The notes below the pieces were generated by a model. The model saw only the letters and a list, made by a program, of their open reading frames with translations, did not search any database and had not been told where the DNA came from. Positions 44,813 to 57,016 of a DNA stretch of 64,000 nucleotides are shown here, piece after piece; position 1 is the stretch's first letter, and every line of letters begins with the position of its first letter. Both the position numbers and the translations under genes were made by a program. This DNA comes from Austropuccinia psidii (lineage: Eukaryota; Basidiomycota; Pucciniomycetes; Pucciniales; Sphaerophragmiaceae), in contig JALGQZ010000001.1 in assembly GCA_023105745.1 (NCBI GenBank), positions 49,785,662 through 49,849,661 of the forward strand, read 5' to 3'.

Positions 44813-44921
44813 TCACTTACGTGTTTTTACCAGAAACTTACGTGTTTTTACCATAAATTGGTAAAAACACGTAAGGGCTTACTTGTTTTTACTAAAAGCT
44901 TAGGTGTGTTTACCAACAACC
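44813..44921. repeat. array of a TTACGTGTTTTTACC motif with perfect 17-bp hairpin
   Basis: The motif occurs four times with drift (about 44816, 44836, 44880, 44905) and once inverted. CTTACGTGTTTTTACCA and its exact complement are separated by TAAAT (about 44836-44874). Such subterminal repeat arrays are common at DNA-transposon ends, and this one stops just where the E LTR starts at 44927. It may be the right end of the element that brought in the OTU gene. Confidence 0.7.
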
Positions 44922-44926
44922 AAAAA

Positions 44927-46698
44927 ATATAGAACTTCAGAGAAAACTTCCTTATAATATTTATTTAATACAATAAGTTAAACAACAACAGTTATTATAT
45001 TAAATAATAATTATAAGTTAAAAACACACCAAAAATCAATATTTTTAAAGATGAAACTACTTTTTAATACAAATTATGATGAAAGATTTTTGAAGAGGAA
45101 TGTGTGGATTTTTAAAAGATATTTAAGATGATAATTTTATATAATAAAATGTATTATTGGTGATTACAACAATAATCAGAATTCTAAAATTTCAATTCTT
45201 TACTTTTAATTAATAAAGAATAAAATAACTTAAGAATTACTTTACTAATAAGATTTTATATTTAATAAGACTTTACCTGTTTAAATTTCTAATATGATTG
45301 GATTAATAATGAATTCTGGAAAAAACAGTGGTTAAAAGACTCTTTTTATGTCTTCAGAGCAGCTCTCATGATTCATAATGAATAAAGAGGGCGTGCTCAG
45401 GTCACAACTGAAAAGCCATGCTTAAAAATAAAGTTCTTAACTTAAGGTAATTTATTTTTAATTCGTATTCAAAGTTACCAGTGTTATTCTTAACTCCATG
45501 TAACTTTAATCCTCATTTAAACTAATTATTTTAAGTTTTTAATATGAATAAACTTATTTATATTAAAGTTCATCACATGAAAAACTTAAAAATAGAGTTT
45601 CAAGCAGAGATCTCTTACACTCAAGTTTTAATTAATTTTTAAAGAAATTATAATTTTCTTTGAGCTTAATTAAAAGAGTAAATTTCCAGGCTAAGTACCC
45701 AGGAAATTTATTTATGAAAGATACTTAAAGTTTACTTTATATATAGATAATATTAAATTGGAAGCTGTGTGAAATTTTCAAGCAAATCAATCAAGAATTG
45801 GATTTTTAATGAATTTTTGAAGTTATTGCTATTTTTCCACATAAAATAGCAATACACACAAAACCTTAACTTTTGATAAGGTTTTAATGCTTGTAGCCTT
45901 AAATGTTTGAGTTTATTTATAATTTTTAAGCTTAATTAAGTTTTGACCTTTCTTAAAACCTTAGATTCAAGCCTGCATATTGGGATTGACCATTTGGCAG
46001 CTTGAAATTGTTGTCTAAATTGGAATAAACCAGTTTAAATTTTAATGTTGGATCAAAGTCTAATTTTAAAGTTTAAATAAGGTTGAAAATCCTCCAATAC
46101 AAGTGGACAACCTTAATTGAATCCTTGCAGATCCAAAAAGTTGGGTACTCCAGCTCTATTTGGTCTTTTGCCTTTGTCCCACCTTTCTCCGTGGATTTTG
46201 CCCTTTTATTTATTTAAAGCCATACTATGGCCTTAAACCCTTTTAAATTGAGCTCACGCAGGACTTAAATTCTGTATGGCAAATCGTTAGCTAATTAAGT
46301 AAATATACACAACACCTCAATTTTAAGTAAAATTTTCGTAAGTTTGCATAAACTTTATGCCACTATAAATTCAAGCTTATTTAAGCTTAAATTTAACAAT
46401 TTTTAAAAAATGTTAGAAAAGTTACATTAGTACTGTGAGATTCTTAAATCTTCCAATAACATAAGAAATAAGTGTTTTTGGGTATAATACCTTATGGGTG
46501 TACCCTAGGTTATTTTTGCTGTAGAATCCAAAAATGACATAATATTTAAAACTTTGTTTATCCAAAAAAAAGCTATACTTATTTTTTGTTATTTTTTTGT
46601 TTTAAATTCAATTAAAAAGTCTGTTGAAGACAAATTAAACTGTTTATAAAGCTATTTGTGGCCTTATGGGAATGTTATACATACCTCACAAGCTCACA
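44927..46698 (-). repeat. 5' LTR of E, truncated
   Basis: Matches 37236-39007 closely to the right boundary AGCTCACA. The first 410 bp in plus coordinates (the 3' part of the LTR on the element strand) are missing, replaced by the hairpin array. With them went the primer-binding site. Confidence 0.9.
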
Positions 46699-47882
46699 TG
46701 AAGTCTCAAATAGTAAATGTCAATAGAAAAGATGAGCCAGAAGAAAAAAAATCAAAAATGGAGTTTTGATGATGTCATAAGATCCTTTTTTATGCTTTTT
46801 AAAGACATTCCAACCTATCAGAATTAAGTGTCCAAATTTCTTTAGCATGAAAACCTTCAAATTCATCAAGGATTGCAGTTTAGTCTTGACAATTATCATT
46901 TATGATCATTCACTCTAATCTTAATTCAAGTTTAACAGTTGAATAAACTACTGATCTGTTTGATATTAATATTTTATGATTAAATCCATTAGAATCGGCT
47001 AAAATACATCATTTTCCAAGCTTATGATGTCATCAAGTTAGCTTCACAGTGATAACTCTGAAAAATGGTGCAATAATGAGATAAAAAGGTTTAATAATGA
47101 TGTAATCATCACCACACATTTAAATACTGATCAATTCCAGTGGATTAAACCAGTAAACATCTATTAAGTTGCTTATGGCCACCAGAAATAGGAATACTTA
47201 CTATAAAAAAATAAAAGGTAAATTCTTTATTATTTATATGTGAAACTATTATTTTATTAAAGACCCAGATATCCACTTTTTAGTAATCAATATTTTTGAC
47301 ATTATAAATCCAATATCTTGCTTTTTTTCTTAAATTCTCTTTAAAAAGCTCCAAATCCATGTAAAGCTTGTCAAATCCGTAATTCTCTAAATTTTTATCT
47401 TAAATAAAATTTAAATAAGTTGTATTTATATTCATAGCCCTGAAATAAATCAATATTATTATCTTAAGTTTTTGAATGAGGTTCTTCTCTCTTATTAAAA
47501 TCTTTTTTCTCTTTACTTTAATCCAATAACTCTTTTGTTAAGATAAATAGTATTTATATCAATATTCATGTTTAATATTAGTGGGATTTTTTTTATAAAT
47601 TTTTTTCAATATTATAAAAATTTTCTTTACTCATTTATTAGCTGTTGGTATCAATGATAAAATTCCATTAATGTATAAGTTATTAAATATTAATATATTT
47701 ATTTTATTATATTTTTCGTATAATGTAATTTATATTATTCTTATCTATTCAAATAATATAAATAATCTTGCACCATATTTGTAATTATTTTTAATCTTAT
47801 TATTTGCTATATTAGAACATTCCAAGTAAAATAAGTAAAATATAAGTAATTTTTCCTTATTGTTTCATAGTCAAACATCACA
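46699..47882 (+). repeat. 3' LTR of P, right part
   Basis: Resumes at TGAAGTCTCAAATAG after element E; TGAAG is the target duplication. It follows B LTR order (cagaaaagatgag, gatcaattccagtgga, AT-rich tail) and ends CATAGTCAAACATCACA. The matching left half is 36262-36826. Confidence 0.85.
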
Positions 47883-48607
47883 AGATTTCAAGAACCAACA
47901 TGAGGTGTGGATATAGCTCTTTAATTCCCAATAATGCAAATCTTCTGCACCCAAATCTTGTTCAGGTAGGAGTATCTAATGGAAAAGCCTCAATAGCTTT
48001 GTAAGAAAGGAAACACCAAAATCACTCCTATGAAACTCTTTCATAAAAAACAACAATACACTGAATATTTATGGTTTTACCAGAAAGAAACTCTTATAAG
48101 CAGGAATGAATCTCTAATTCTTTGATGCCATGAGACTTCCATGAAGTAAAAGAGTTCTTTCATGTTCCTGTCTTCATTTGAAAAACGATCTATGATATTA
48201 TTTGAGAACTAATACTTAATCCATGAATGGCTCTGAAGTATTTTCCTATCATCCAATTCTCATTTTCAAATAAGAGTTGAACATTAGCTCTTCTTATAAG
48301 AAAGATTTTACAACCTTAATAACTTAGTTTATCCTTACTGTTTTGTAATGAGAATAATAATTTATAGAAGTGGAGGTTTGACTCTTTCTGAATTTCACAT
48401 TCACAAACTAGGTTTGTTAGGTTATTTTTTTATTTTTTCCCTTATTTCACACCTACTTAACTTCATAAAGTTTGAAGGTATGTATTTCACTCCTTCTTTT
48501 CTGCCATTTTTATGTTCTTTTCAAATTTCATGCTTGTACTTTGGATTTGACTTACACATAGACATAATTTGTGCCATAATTGGGGAGCACCTGAGAAATA
48601 TATTATT
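47883..48607. other. unassigned sequence right of element P
   Basis: 725 bp with no LTR edges. One plus-strand frame (48348-48607) is open but hydrophobic and unconvincing. It continues after the solo LTR at 50046. Confidence 0.45.
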
Positions 48608-50045
48608 TGTCAGGCTGAGTCTATGATAAAGGTGTATATGAGTATTTACAAGCTTTAACTATGCTTGTGACACGGTAAAAATGATTTTAAAAGATGATAA
48701 GATTGATAATAAATGATTTAATTTAAGATTTAAAGGGCTTTACTATAGAGATATAGTGGTGGTGAGCGCTGTTGAAAGCCCTGGGTGCAGCTTTACCTGT
48801 TGGGTTACAATAATAAAGACTACAATACTTTAAATTAAGAGTATACCTGTTTATTACCCAAGAGTAAAACTGTTTTTGACAGTTTACTACGTAGGGTATT
48901 CAAGAGCAGGATGAGGAAAGGTTTTTGGCTGTGAAAAGCCGTCCTTTTATCCTAAAATTGAGGTGGAAAGGCTGCTAGACCTTTCCACGTAGAGGAAGTG
49001 AAGATTTTTCACTCTCTATGACAGGCTTGTGGTTTGCAAACAGCCTGTATACCCTGTATTGGGCTCAGATGTGGTTTTGAAACCACATCTGGGCAGTTTT
49101 CACCAATACAGGGTGAAAATTTTCATCTGGGGACCTCACAGCCTGATTCTGACGTGTATGACGCGTAGAATGCTGTACAGAAACTGTATGGGACCCCAGT
49201 ATTGACTGACATATGAGGTATTGAAGTAAAAACATGCTTCTTCATCTATTTGACACCTCATATTCATGGTTATGGGATATTATCCCATGGTAAGGCTGTA
49301 TCTGACAGCAGGTGGGATTTTGACCTTAAAATGGTCATAACTCTGTCAGTTTTTGAGATATCAAGCTCAGAGTTGGTTCATTGAATAGCCCTGTATGGGC
49401 TCTACACAATGGTACCCAACTTGACATGGTTATAATTAAATATGACAAAGTTATCCCATGTACAAGTATTTTTGTACATTGGTGTCGTCAGGTCAAAAGC
49501 TGTATTAAGCTTGTTTGGCCAATAACTTCTGTTGTAGTTGGGTTATGAGGAAATGGATGGCACCATCAGATAGCCCTGATTGTGCTCTTTCCAAAAAGAC
49601 CCCACTTTAGGTATCTCACACTAAAACTGTAAAAGTTAGATGAGAGGTGAATGTTTTGTTCACCCTTATTTGGTCTGAATTTGACCATAATTCAAGTAAT
49701 ACTGGTGCTAGCTCAGTTTGGCTGGTACCATTGGATATCCCTGGCTTAGAGCTTCATTTTGAATACCCATTTGATGGGGTTAAGCCTCTCCTTCTAGATT
49801 TTAGATGAGAGGTGAAAATTAAGGTTTATGCTCAGCAATAACTTTGAGCAGGAATAACTTTGTTGTTTCTTGTCCTATGGTGATGGGACTTATATTTTCA
49901 GAAAGAGGAAAGTTTCCTCTTTCTTCTGATACCTTTTGAGCTAATTTGGCTCAGTTCCATGTTTTGGTGGTATTTTGGCTATACCATTGGTTTATGGTAT
50001 TTTGGCTGTCATGCTTGTGCTCTGGTTTTGAGTCACAGGCTGACA
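48608..50045 (-). mobile_element. solo LTR, A type, TSD TTATT
   Basis: 1438 bp, TGTCAGGCTGAG...CACAGGCTGACA, flanked by TTATT (48603-48607 and 50046-50050). Very close to the copy at 32957-34396, including CpGs near 49153; a young insertion. Confidence 0.95.
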
Positions 50046-50059
50046 TTATTACAGGGGCT

Positions 50060-50300
50060 CTTGGGGAAATTTCGTGTGGCCAGTCACTCAGTAATCAAGG
50101 AGCTCATTTCAAAGATTGCAAGACAATATTGAAAGAAGTTCAATTCAATGTCAAAGAGCAAGCTGACTAAGTACTCACTGAACGTTTCAACCTGTCAAAA
50201 GGAGAGAAAATCTTAGTTGGGGGTATTACCACCAATCTCCAATGAAAACTCAAAGAAGGGGTAAACATGACTGACTTGATTGATAATTTCAGTGTGTAAT
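50060..50300 (+). pseudogene. decayed coding stretch of unknown origin
   Basis: One plus-strand frame reads as normal protein for about 80 codons: TGALGEISCGQSLSNQGAHF, CKTILKEVQFNVKEQAD, stop, LTERFNLSKGEKILVGGITT, stop, KLKEGVNMTDLIDNFSV. There are only two stops, and codon composition differs from the AT-rich spacer. I do not recognise the family; it does not match the Ty3 proteins here. It could be the last exon of a dead host gene or part of another transposon. Solo LTRs cut it off on both sides. Confidence 0.4.
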
Positions 50301-50327
50301 AGAAAGATGAGAGAAAATAAAGGTCAG

Positions 50328-53300
50328 TGTGAGCCTTGAGGTATATTTTACATACCCAAATAGGCCACAATTATTCTAAAAATAAATTTTGAATTATGTA
50401 TAACTCATAAGTCATGCATATATCCAAAATTCATCATTTTTGATTTGAGAAAAGATGAATAACTTTTTATTGAGTAAGTAAATCGATGGATTTAAGGCCA
50501 GATTTGGATTCTACACCAAAATTCACCTAGGGTAGCTCCATAGAGTGAATAAGCTCAAATTAACTCTTTGAGGTGGTAAAATAGAAAATACTTCAATACC
50601 ACATCATCAATACCACATAAAAGATCCGTGAAAATTTTTGTTTTTCTTAAATTCATGCCAAAAGAATGGGAAAGTGAGAAATCCCATGTTACATATACAC
50701 TAAGAATAGTGTTATGCATTTTTTGAGCACTTAATATCCTTGTATTCTTACATGGACTTTTGGTACACCCATAGTGGATATCGCACTTGAAGCTTAAATT
50801 TCTATTTTGACGTGAAAAATAAGCAAAGGGGTACAAAAGACATCGAAGAGAGCCAGTGTGAGCCTTTGAGATATGACCACATACCCAATAAGGTCACAAA
50901 AAAGACTCAGAATAATTATACCCTTAATATAATTATACTAAAATTACTTAGAATAATTATACATTAAGAATAATTACTTAAATATACAAAAAATACCATA
51001 AATTGGTACAAAAATTGGTTTAACTTAAAAACCAATGGATCAACATGTAAAATAAATTATACCATTGGATTCCCCATGGAAAAATACACATATACCATTT
51101 TTATGGCATATCTGTAAAGTCAATATTTAAGGAATTATAAGGTATAATACCTTATAAAAACCATACAACCTTATTTATCTCAAGAACTAATGAGACAACA
51201 TGTGAAATAAATTGTACCAGTGGATTCCCCATGAAAATCCACACATAAAACAATTGATAAGCTAATTTCCAATGTTAATACTTAAGGAATTATCCTCAAT
51301 ATATGCACTTTGTTGGTCAACACATATTTTCAAGGATCATAGCTAATATCTTCTAAACTATACATGATAGAATGATGAACCAAAAATAAAGTTACCACGT
51401 AATTACTGTAAGAACACAGATATGAACTTTATTTTACAAATTATAAACAAGGTTAAAACCTATGATGAATTATTGATAAAAATCAACAGAGCTGTTGACC
51501 ACTTTGTTGTGAAAGTGTTCCAAACTTAAAGAAAAGTATACAGTTGGATTCTACTAGCTCATTCGTGAATAATGATGTAATTTGTATTATTAAAGTCAGG
51601 GTATAACCCCCTGAAATCAAGGTTTGAAGTTTAAAATATTGAATTTCGACAGAGAAGATGAGTTACAAGAAAAATCATCAAAATTAGAGTTTTGATGATG
51701 TAATGAAAAGCTCTTGGCACCATAATGAGGTTATGCCAGGCTGTCAGAATTCACTCTCTGAATTGATGTAGCGTGTAAATCTTAAAAGTTATTGAGGATC
51801 AAAGTTTGAGCTTAATTTGAGCAGTTATGATCACACACTGTAACCTTAATTTAAGTTTAACAGTCTTAAGAGTGATAAAATTGGTGAATACTATCATTTT
51901 ATGATTAAAACTAATAAACTCCCTGGAATTTGGGGTTCTTCCAAGCCTCTGATGTCATCAACTTTAGAGTTATAGTGATAACTCTAAATAATGGTGTAAT
52001 AATGATGTAATATGGTTTGATAATGATGTAATCAGCTCCAACCCTTAAAATATTGATCAATTCCAGTGGATATGATCAGTACACGTCTACTAGAAGCCTG
52101 TTGGACTCTAGGAGGGAGGTATTTACTATAAATAGAGCTCTTTTTACTCTATTTTCCCCTCAGACGCATCAAAAACATTAAAATCAATTAAATAAAAGGT
52201 AATTTCTTTATTCTTTATATATAAAACTCTTATATTATTAAAGACCAAAGACCATCTTAATATTAATCACTATTTTTACGTGTTTAAATCAATTCTTTAA
52301 TTGTTTTTGTCATAAATCTCTCTAAAAACTCATTTCCACGTAAAATCAAGAAATTTAGTAATTTTCTTTATTTTTTATTGTAAATACAATTTGAAAAAGT
52401 TGTATTATCTTCGTTTGGCGTAAAATATCTCAAAATTATTATTTTAAGTGTTAAAAGTAGGTTATTTCATCTTATTATAATAATTTCTCTCTTATTATTA
52501 CTCTTAATAATTCTTAATTAATATAAATAGTATTTATATTAATATATAACTTTAATATTGGTAATATTATTGTTATTAATTGTTTTTTATTTATAAAAAA
52601 CAGTTTTTTACGCCTTTATTATTTGTTGGTAACAATAATAAAGAGCTTTATATTATATTAATTATTTTATATTAATATATTATTTACAATATTATAATTT
52701 CATATAATATTAATTATATTATTATATTTGTTTAATAATATAATATTTTTATGCCATAATAATAATATTTCTTTATTATTATTATTATTATTTTAATCTT
52801 ATTTATTTTAATTATAAGGACATTCAGAGTACAATAAGTAATAAATTAGTAATTTTTACTTATTGTTTCATAGTCAAACCTTACAGCCAGGGTACCCAAC
52901 TTCTGAGACCTCAGAGGCATGTAAAGCTCAAAAGCTTGAATCCATGGCTGAGCTTAGCCTAATTGGTAAACTAAAACCTTTTGGGAATTTGGTTACCAGG
53001 TTACAACTACCTTAAATCTTAAGAAAATAGCAAATAACCTGCTATTTCGACATGCCAAGGAGGTAAAAAGGTACTTAGACTCCTGTAACCATGTCAATTT
53101 TTAATGAATTTCCATGGATAAACCCCAAAAAGAGTAATTAAAACCCTTTTTGGACTTGTATCCATTGATTTATCTCATAGCAACCAGTGAAAGACTTATA
53201 TTTGCAATTCTACGTAGAAATGAGGTAAAAAATTCAAAAATTCACTCACAATACAATTCTTAATGAGTCTTTCTGAAGCTTTGAGGACTAATCGAGAACT

Positions 53301-54286
53301 GTATTATCTATGGTACAACCAAAAAGAATTACAGTTATACTAGTAAAATTAAAAGTTTTACCTACAGTCCATTTTTGACTATTCTACGTGAAACACTGAA
53401 TCTTCAAAAATTCACAGTAATTACATCCTGTGATGAAATTGGCAATAACATTGATAACTTTGAGAAATCAGTGATTATTTTGTAATAAAAGAAGATTTAC
53501 AGATGTTACTTCTTTTATTCTTAACCATATTGGGGTTGGTAGTCACATAAAACCATTAATTAAGTAATTATGATAATCTTACATGACAAGAGATGATGCA
53601 ATCAATAATCCAAAAGGGTTTATTGTTTTCTCACTCAGTTGTTTGTCAGTTTTCTGCATGGAATGCCTCTGTGAGCTATTGTTTACTTAAAAGAGGCCTC
53701 CTCTTGCTGTTTTTTCCACATCATCATCTTATTATCATTTATATCATTGTTACCAACAACTAAGAACTAGTTAAAGCTATTGTTAAGTGTTTTAATTCTT
53801 TCAGAATCAATCAGAAAGATTTGAAATAATAGAATCCGACTATATATTGTTGTAATACTCTTATAAATTCATTTTGATCCTTTAAATCCACAATTTTATG
53901 TCAAATCTCCGTATCTTATCTTTCAATAAGTTCTTTGAAATATTAGTGAGTGATTTATCTTTAATTCATAAAGTGGTTCTCTAAAATTAGTTTTCTTCAA
54001 GAATTACCATTATAATTATTCTTGCAAAAGATAAATATATATTAAAATAATTTTATTATTTTAATAAAAAGGAGTTTTATTATTTAAATCTTCGAGTAAT
54101 TGATTCTTGTAGAAAATTACTTGCTCACTGTTAAAATCACTAGTAGTGTTTAACACGTGAAAGAAATAATTCTTTAATTATTGAATTGTGGTGATAATAA
54201 CATTTTGTTATTATATTTCATAAGAACAGTAATAGTACTGCTGATTAATAGTAATATTATCACCAGTTTCATAGACACATCTTACA
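50328..54286 (+). mobile_element. solo LTR, C type, split by a nested B LTR; TSD GTCAG/GTAAG
   Basis: Left part 50328-50856 (TGTGAGCCTTGAGGTATATT..) and right part 52891-54286 (..CATAGACACATCTTACA). Flanks GTCAG (50323-50327) and GTAAG (54287-54291) are a target duplication with one change. Plus orientation, opposite to the other C copies in the window. No internal region. Confidence 0.88.
50857..52885 (+). mobile_element. solo LTR B2, TSD GCCAG
   Basis: 2029 bp, TGTGAGCCTTTGAG...CAAACCTTACA, with GCCAG at 50852-50856 and 52886-52890. Inserted in the C LTR at '..gagagccag|ggtacc'. Nearly the same sequence as B1. Confidence 0.95.
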
Positions 54287-54834
54287 GTAAGAATAAACTT
54301 TGGTAAATGAGTTGACAGAGCTAAAGACCCCTGGGGTAAAAAAAAGGTTTGTATATTGGAAATTTTCAGGGCTTGATAACTTCATACTTGAGGCTTGAGC
54401 TATATGGAGTCCTTTGAGTTATGTTGATTCCTTTGGGAAAATGAAACCTGCCATATGGGGAAATGACCTTTAATAAAAAACATTCCAAGATTCTGTTGGT
54501 GAAATAAATGCTTCTATGAAGTAAGATTCACTTGAATTGGTGTGGTTTCCTGCTTTGAGTCATGGAGATTTGACACTTGACAGCTCATTAGGTAACTACA
54601 TCTTGAAGTTCCTTTTGAAGATCTCTTCACAGTATCCCCTTGGACAGATACTTCATAAAGGAGCTTACCAATACCTGATTGTACACAGCTCTTAGTTCCC
54701 TGAAGTGGCCCTTGTTAAGTCTAATTAACTACCCCATTGAGGATAACTTGATGTCCATGAACCTTCCCCACAAAACTTCCTTGCAGATATGTAAGGTATT
54801 TTGGATGAAAAAATTTGGGCTTCAATGCCTCACC
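54287..54834. other. unassigned sequence left of element A3
   Basis: 550 bp of moderate base composition with many short plus- and minus-strand frames but none convincing. It directly abuts the truncated start of A3's LTR. Confidence 0.45.
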
Positions 54835-55096
54835 ATTGGCTATTTACAACTTTAAATATGACTGTGACATGGATAAAAAGTATCAAAAAGATTTCATTAT
54901 AAATTAAAAGGGCTTTACCAATGAGAATTAGTGGTGGTTAGCACTGTTGAGAGCCCTGGTTTCAGCTTTATCTGTTGGGTTACAATAATAAAAGACTACA
55001 ATACTAAACTTTATAGTATAACCTACGTAAGAATTCAAGAGAAGGATGGGGATTCCTTTTTTGCCAGTGAAAAGGCCTCCTTTTATCCTGAAATGG

Positions 55097-57016
55097 TGTA
55101 AGATGTGACTATGAAACTGATGATAATATTACTATTAATCAACAGTACTATGTCTGTTCTTATGAAATATAATAATAAAATATTATTATAACCACAATTA
55201 AATAATTAAAAATTATTTCTTTCACGTGTTAAGCACTACTAGTGATTTTAACAGTGAGCAAGTAATTGTCTACAAGAATCAATTACAAGAAGAATTTAAT
55301 AATAAAAACTTCTTTTATTAAAATAATAAAATTATTTTAATATATAATTATCTTTTACAAGAATAATTATAAAGATAATTCTTGAAGAAAACTATTACTA
55401 GAGAAAAACTTTAAGAATTAAAGATAAAAGACTCACTAATACTCCAAAGAACTTATTGATAATAAAAGTAGAGAAATTTGACGTGGAATTGTGGATTTAA
55501 GGGATCAAAATGATTTATAACAGTATTACAACAATATATAGTTGGATTCTATGATTTCACGTCTTTCTGATTGATTCTGAAAGAATTAAAACACTTAAGA
55601 ATAGTTGAACTAATACTTACTTGTTGGTAATAAAGATTTAATAAATTGATAAGATGATGATACGGAAAAAACAGCAAGAAGAGGCTTCTTTTAAGTCAAT
55701 AACAGCTCACAGAGGCGTGCCATGGAGCAAACTGAAAAACCAGTGAGTGAGAAAACAATAAACCTTTTTGGATTATTGATTGCATCATCTGTTGTCATGT
55801 AAGATTATCATAATTACTTAATTGATGCTTTTACGTGACTACCAACCCCAATATGGTTAAGAATAAAAGGAGTAACACTTGTAAATCTTCTTTTATTCTA
55901 AAATAATCATTGATTTCTCAAAGTTATCAATGTTATTGCCAATTTCATCACAGGTTGTAATTACTGTGAATTTTTGAAGATTCAGTATTTCACGTAGAAT
56001 ATCCAAAAATGGACTGTAAGTAAAACTTTTAATTTTACTAGTAAAACTGTAATTCTTTTTGGTTGTACCATAGATAATACAGTTCTCCTTTAGTCCTGAA
56101 AGTTTCAGAAAGATTCATTAAGAATTGTATTTTTAATGAATTTTTGAAGGTTTTACCTCATTTCTACGTAGAATTGCAAATAGCAGTGTTTTGCTGGTTG
56201 CTATGAGGTAAATCAATGAATATGGGTCCCAAAAGGGTTTTAATTACTCTTTTGGGGTTTATCCATGGAAAGTCATTAGTAATTGACATGGTTACAGGAG
56301 TGTAAGTAGCTCATTACCTCCTTGGCACGTCAAAATAGCAGGTTATTTGCTATTTTCTGATGTTTTACAGTAGTTGTAACTTGGTAACCAAGTTCCCAAA
56401 GAGTTTTAGTTTACCAATTGGGCCAAGATGAGCCATGGATCCATGCTCTGGAGCTATCCACGCCTCTGAGGCCTCAGAAGTTGGGTACCCTGGCTCTCTT
56501 TGATGTCTTTTGTCCCCCTTGCCTATTTTTACGTCAAAATAGTAATTTAAGCTTAAAGTGAGATATCCACTATGGGTGTACCAAAAGTCCATGTAAGAAT
56601 ACCATGATATTAAGTGCTCAAAACATGCATAACACTATTCTTAGTGTATATGTAACATGGGATTTCTCACTTTCCCATTATTTTGGCTAAAAATCAAGAA
56701 AAACAAAAATTTTCACGGATCTTTTATGTGGTATTAATGATGTGGTATTGAAGTATTTTCCATTTTACCACCTCAAATACTTAAATTGAGCTTATTCACT
56801 CTATGGAGCTACCTTAGGTGAATTTTTGTGTAGAATCCAAATCTGGTCTTAAATCCATGGATTTACTTACTCAATAAAAAGTTATTCATCTTTTCTGAAA
56901 TTGAAAATGATGAATTTTGGATATATGCATGACTTATGAGTTTTGCATAATTCAAAATTTCTTTTTAAGATAATTGTGGCCTATTTGGGTATGTAAAATA
57001 TACCTCAAGGCTCACA
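55097..57016 (-). mobile_element. solo LTR, C type, TSD AATGG, inside A3 LTR
   Basis: 1920 bp, plus-strand TGTAAGATGTG...AAGGCTCACA, with AATGG at 55092-55096 and 57017-57021. Removing it restores the A LTR sequence '..cctgaaatgg|ggtgaaaaggctgctag'. Confidence 0.95.

Larger units (their letters stand above)
36827..46698 (-). mobile_element. Ty3/gypsy element E, minus strand, 9.87 kb, TSD TGAAG
   Basis: Bounded by TGTAAGGTTTG (left) and AGCTCACA (right) with TGAAG at 36822-36826 and 46699-46703, inserted in P's 3' LTR. Order from the element 5' end: 5' LTR (44927-46698, missing its last 400 bp), a foreign stretch with an OTU-type gene fragment (43340-44926), leader, Gag N-terminus/ORF-x, then RT, RNase H, integrase, chromodomain, 3' LTR (36827-39007). 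Capsid, zinc knuckle and protease are deleted, so it depended on other elements or was born dead. Its LTRs form subfamily E, about 2.18 kb. Confidence 0.92.
14552..47882 (+). mobile_element. Ty3/gypsy element P, old plus-strand copy expanded by nested insertions
   Basis: 5' LTR 14552-15666 plus its last bases at 24962-24982, internal region 24983-36261, 3' LTR 36262-36826 plus 46704-47882. Domain order within: Gag N-terminus with overlapping ORF-x, capsid, zinc knuckle, protease, RT, RNase H, integrase. Five later insertions interrupt it: A2, a solo B LTR, two solo A LTRs and element E. Four of these five have target duplications that rejoin P's reading frame or LTR; A2 lost its right end. 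Removing them leaves an element of roughly 14-15 kb. It is heavily mutated, with stops in every domain, and I find no clean target duplication for P itself. Confidence 0.85.

Noticed and set aside
36827..46698. RIP (repeat-induced point mutation) as the main inactivating force
   Set aside because: Some stops fit G-to-A changes (Trp to stop in E), but deletions, frameshifts and other substitutions are at least as common, and young LTR copies are nearly identical.
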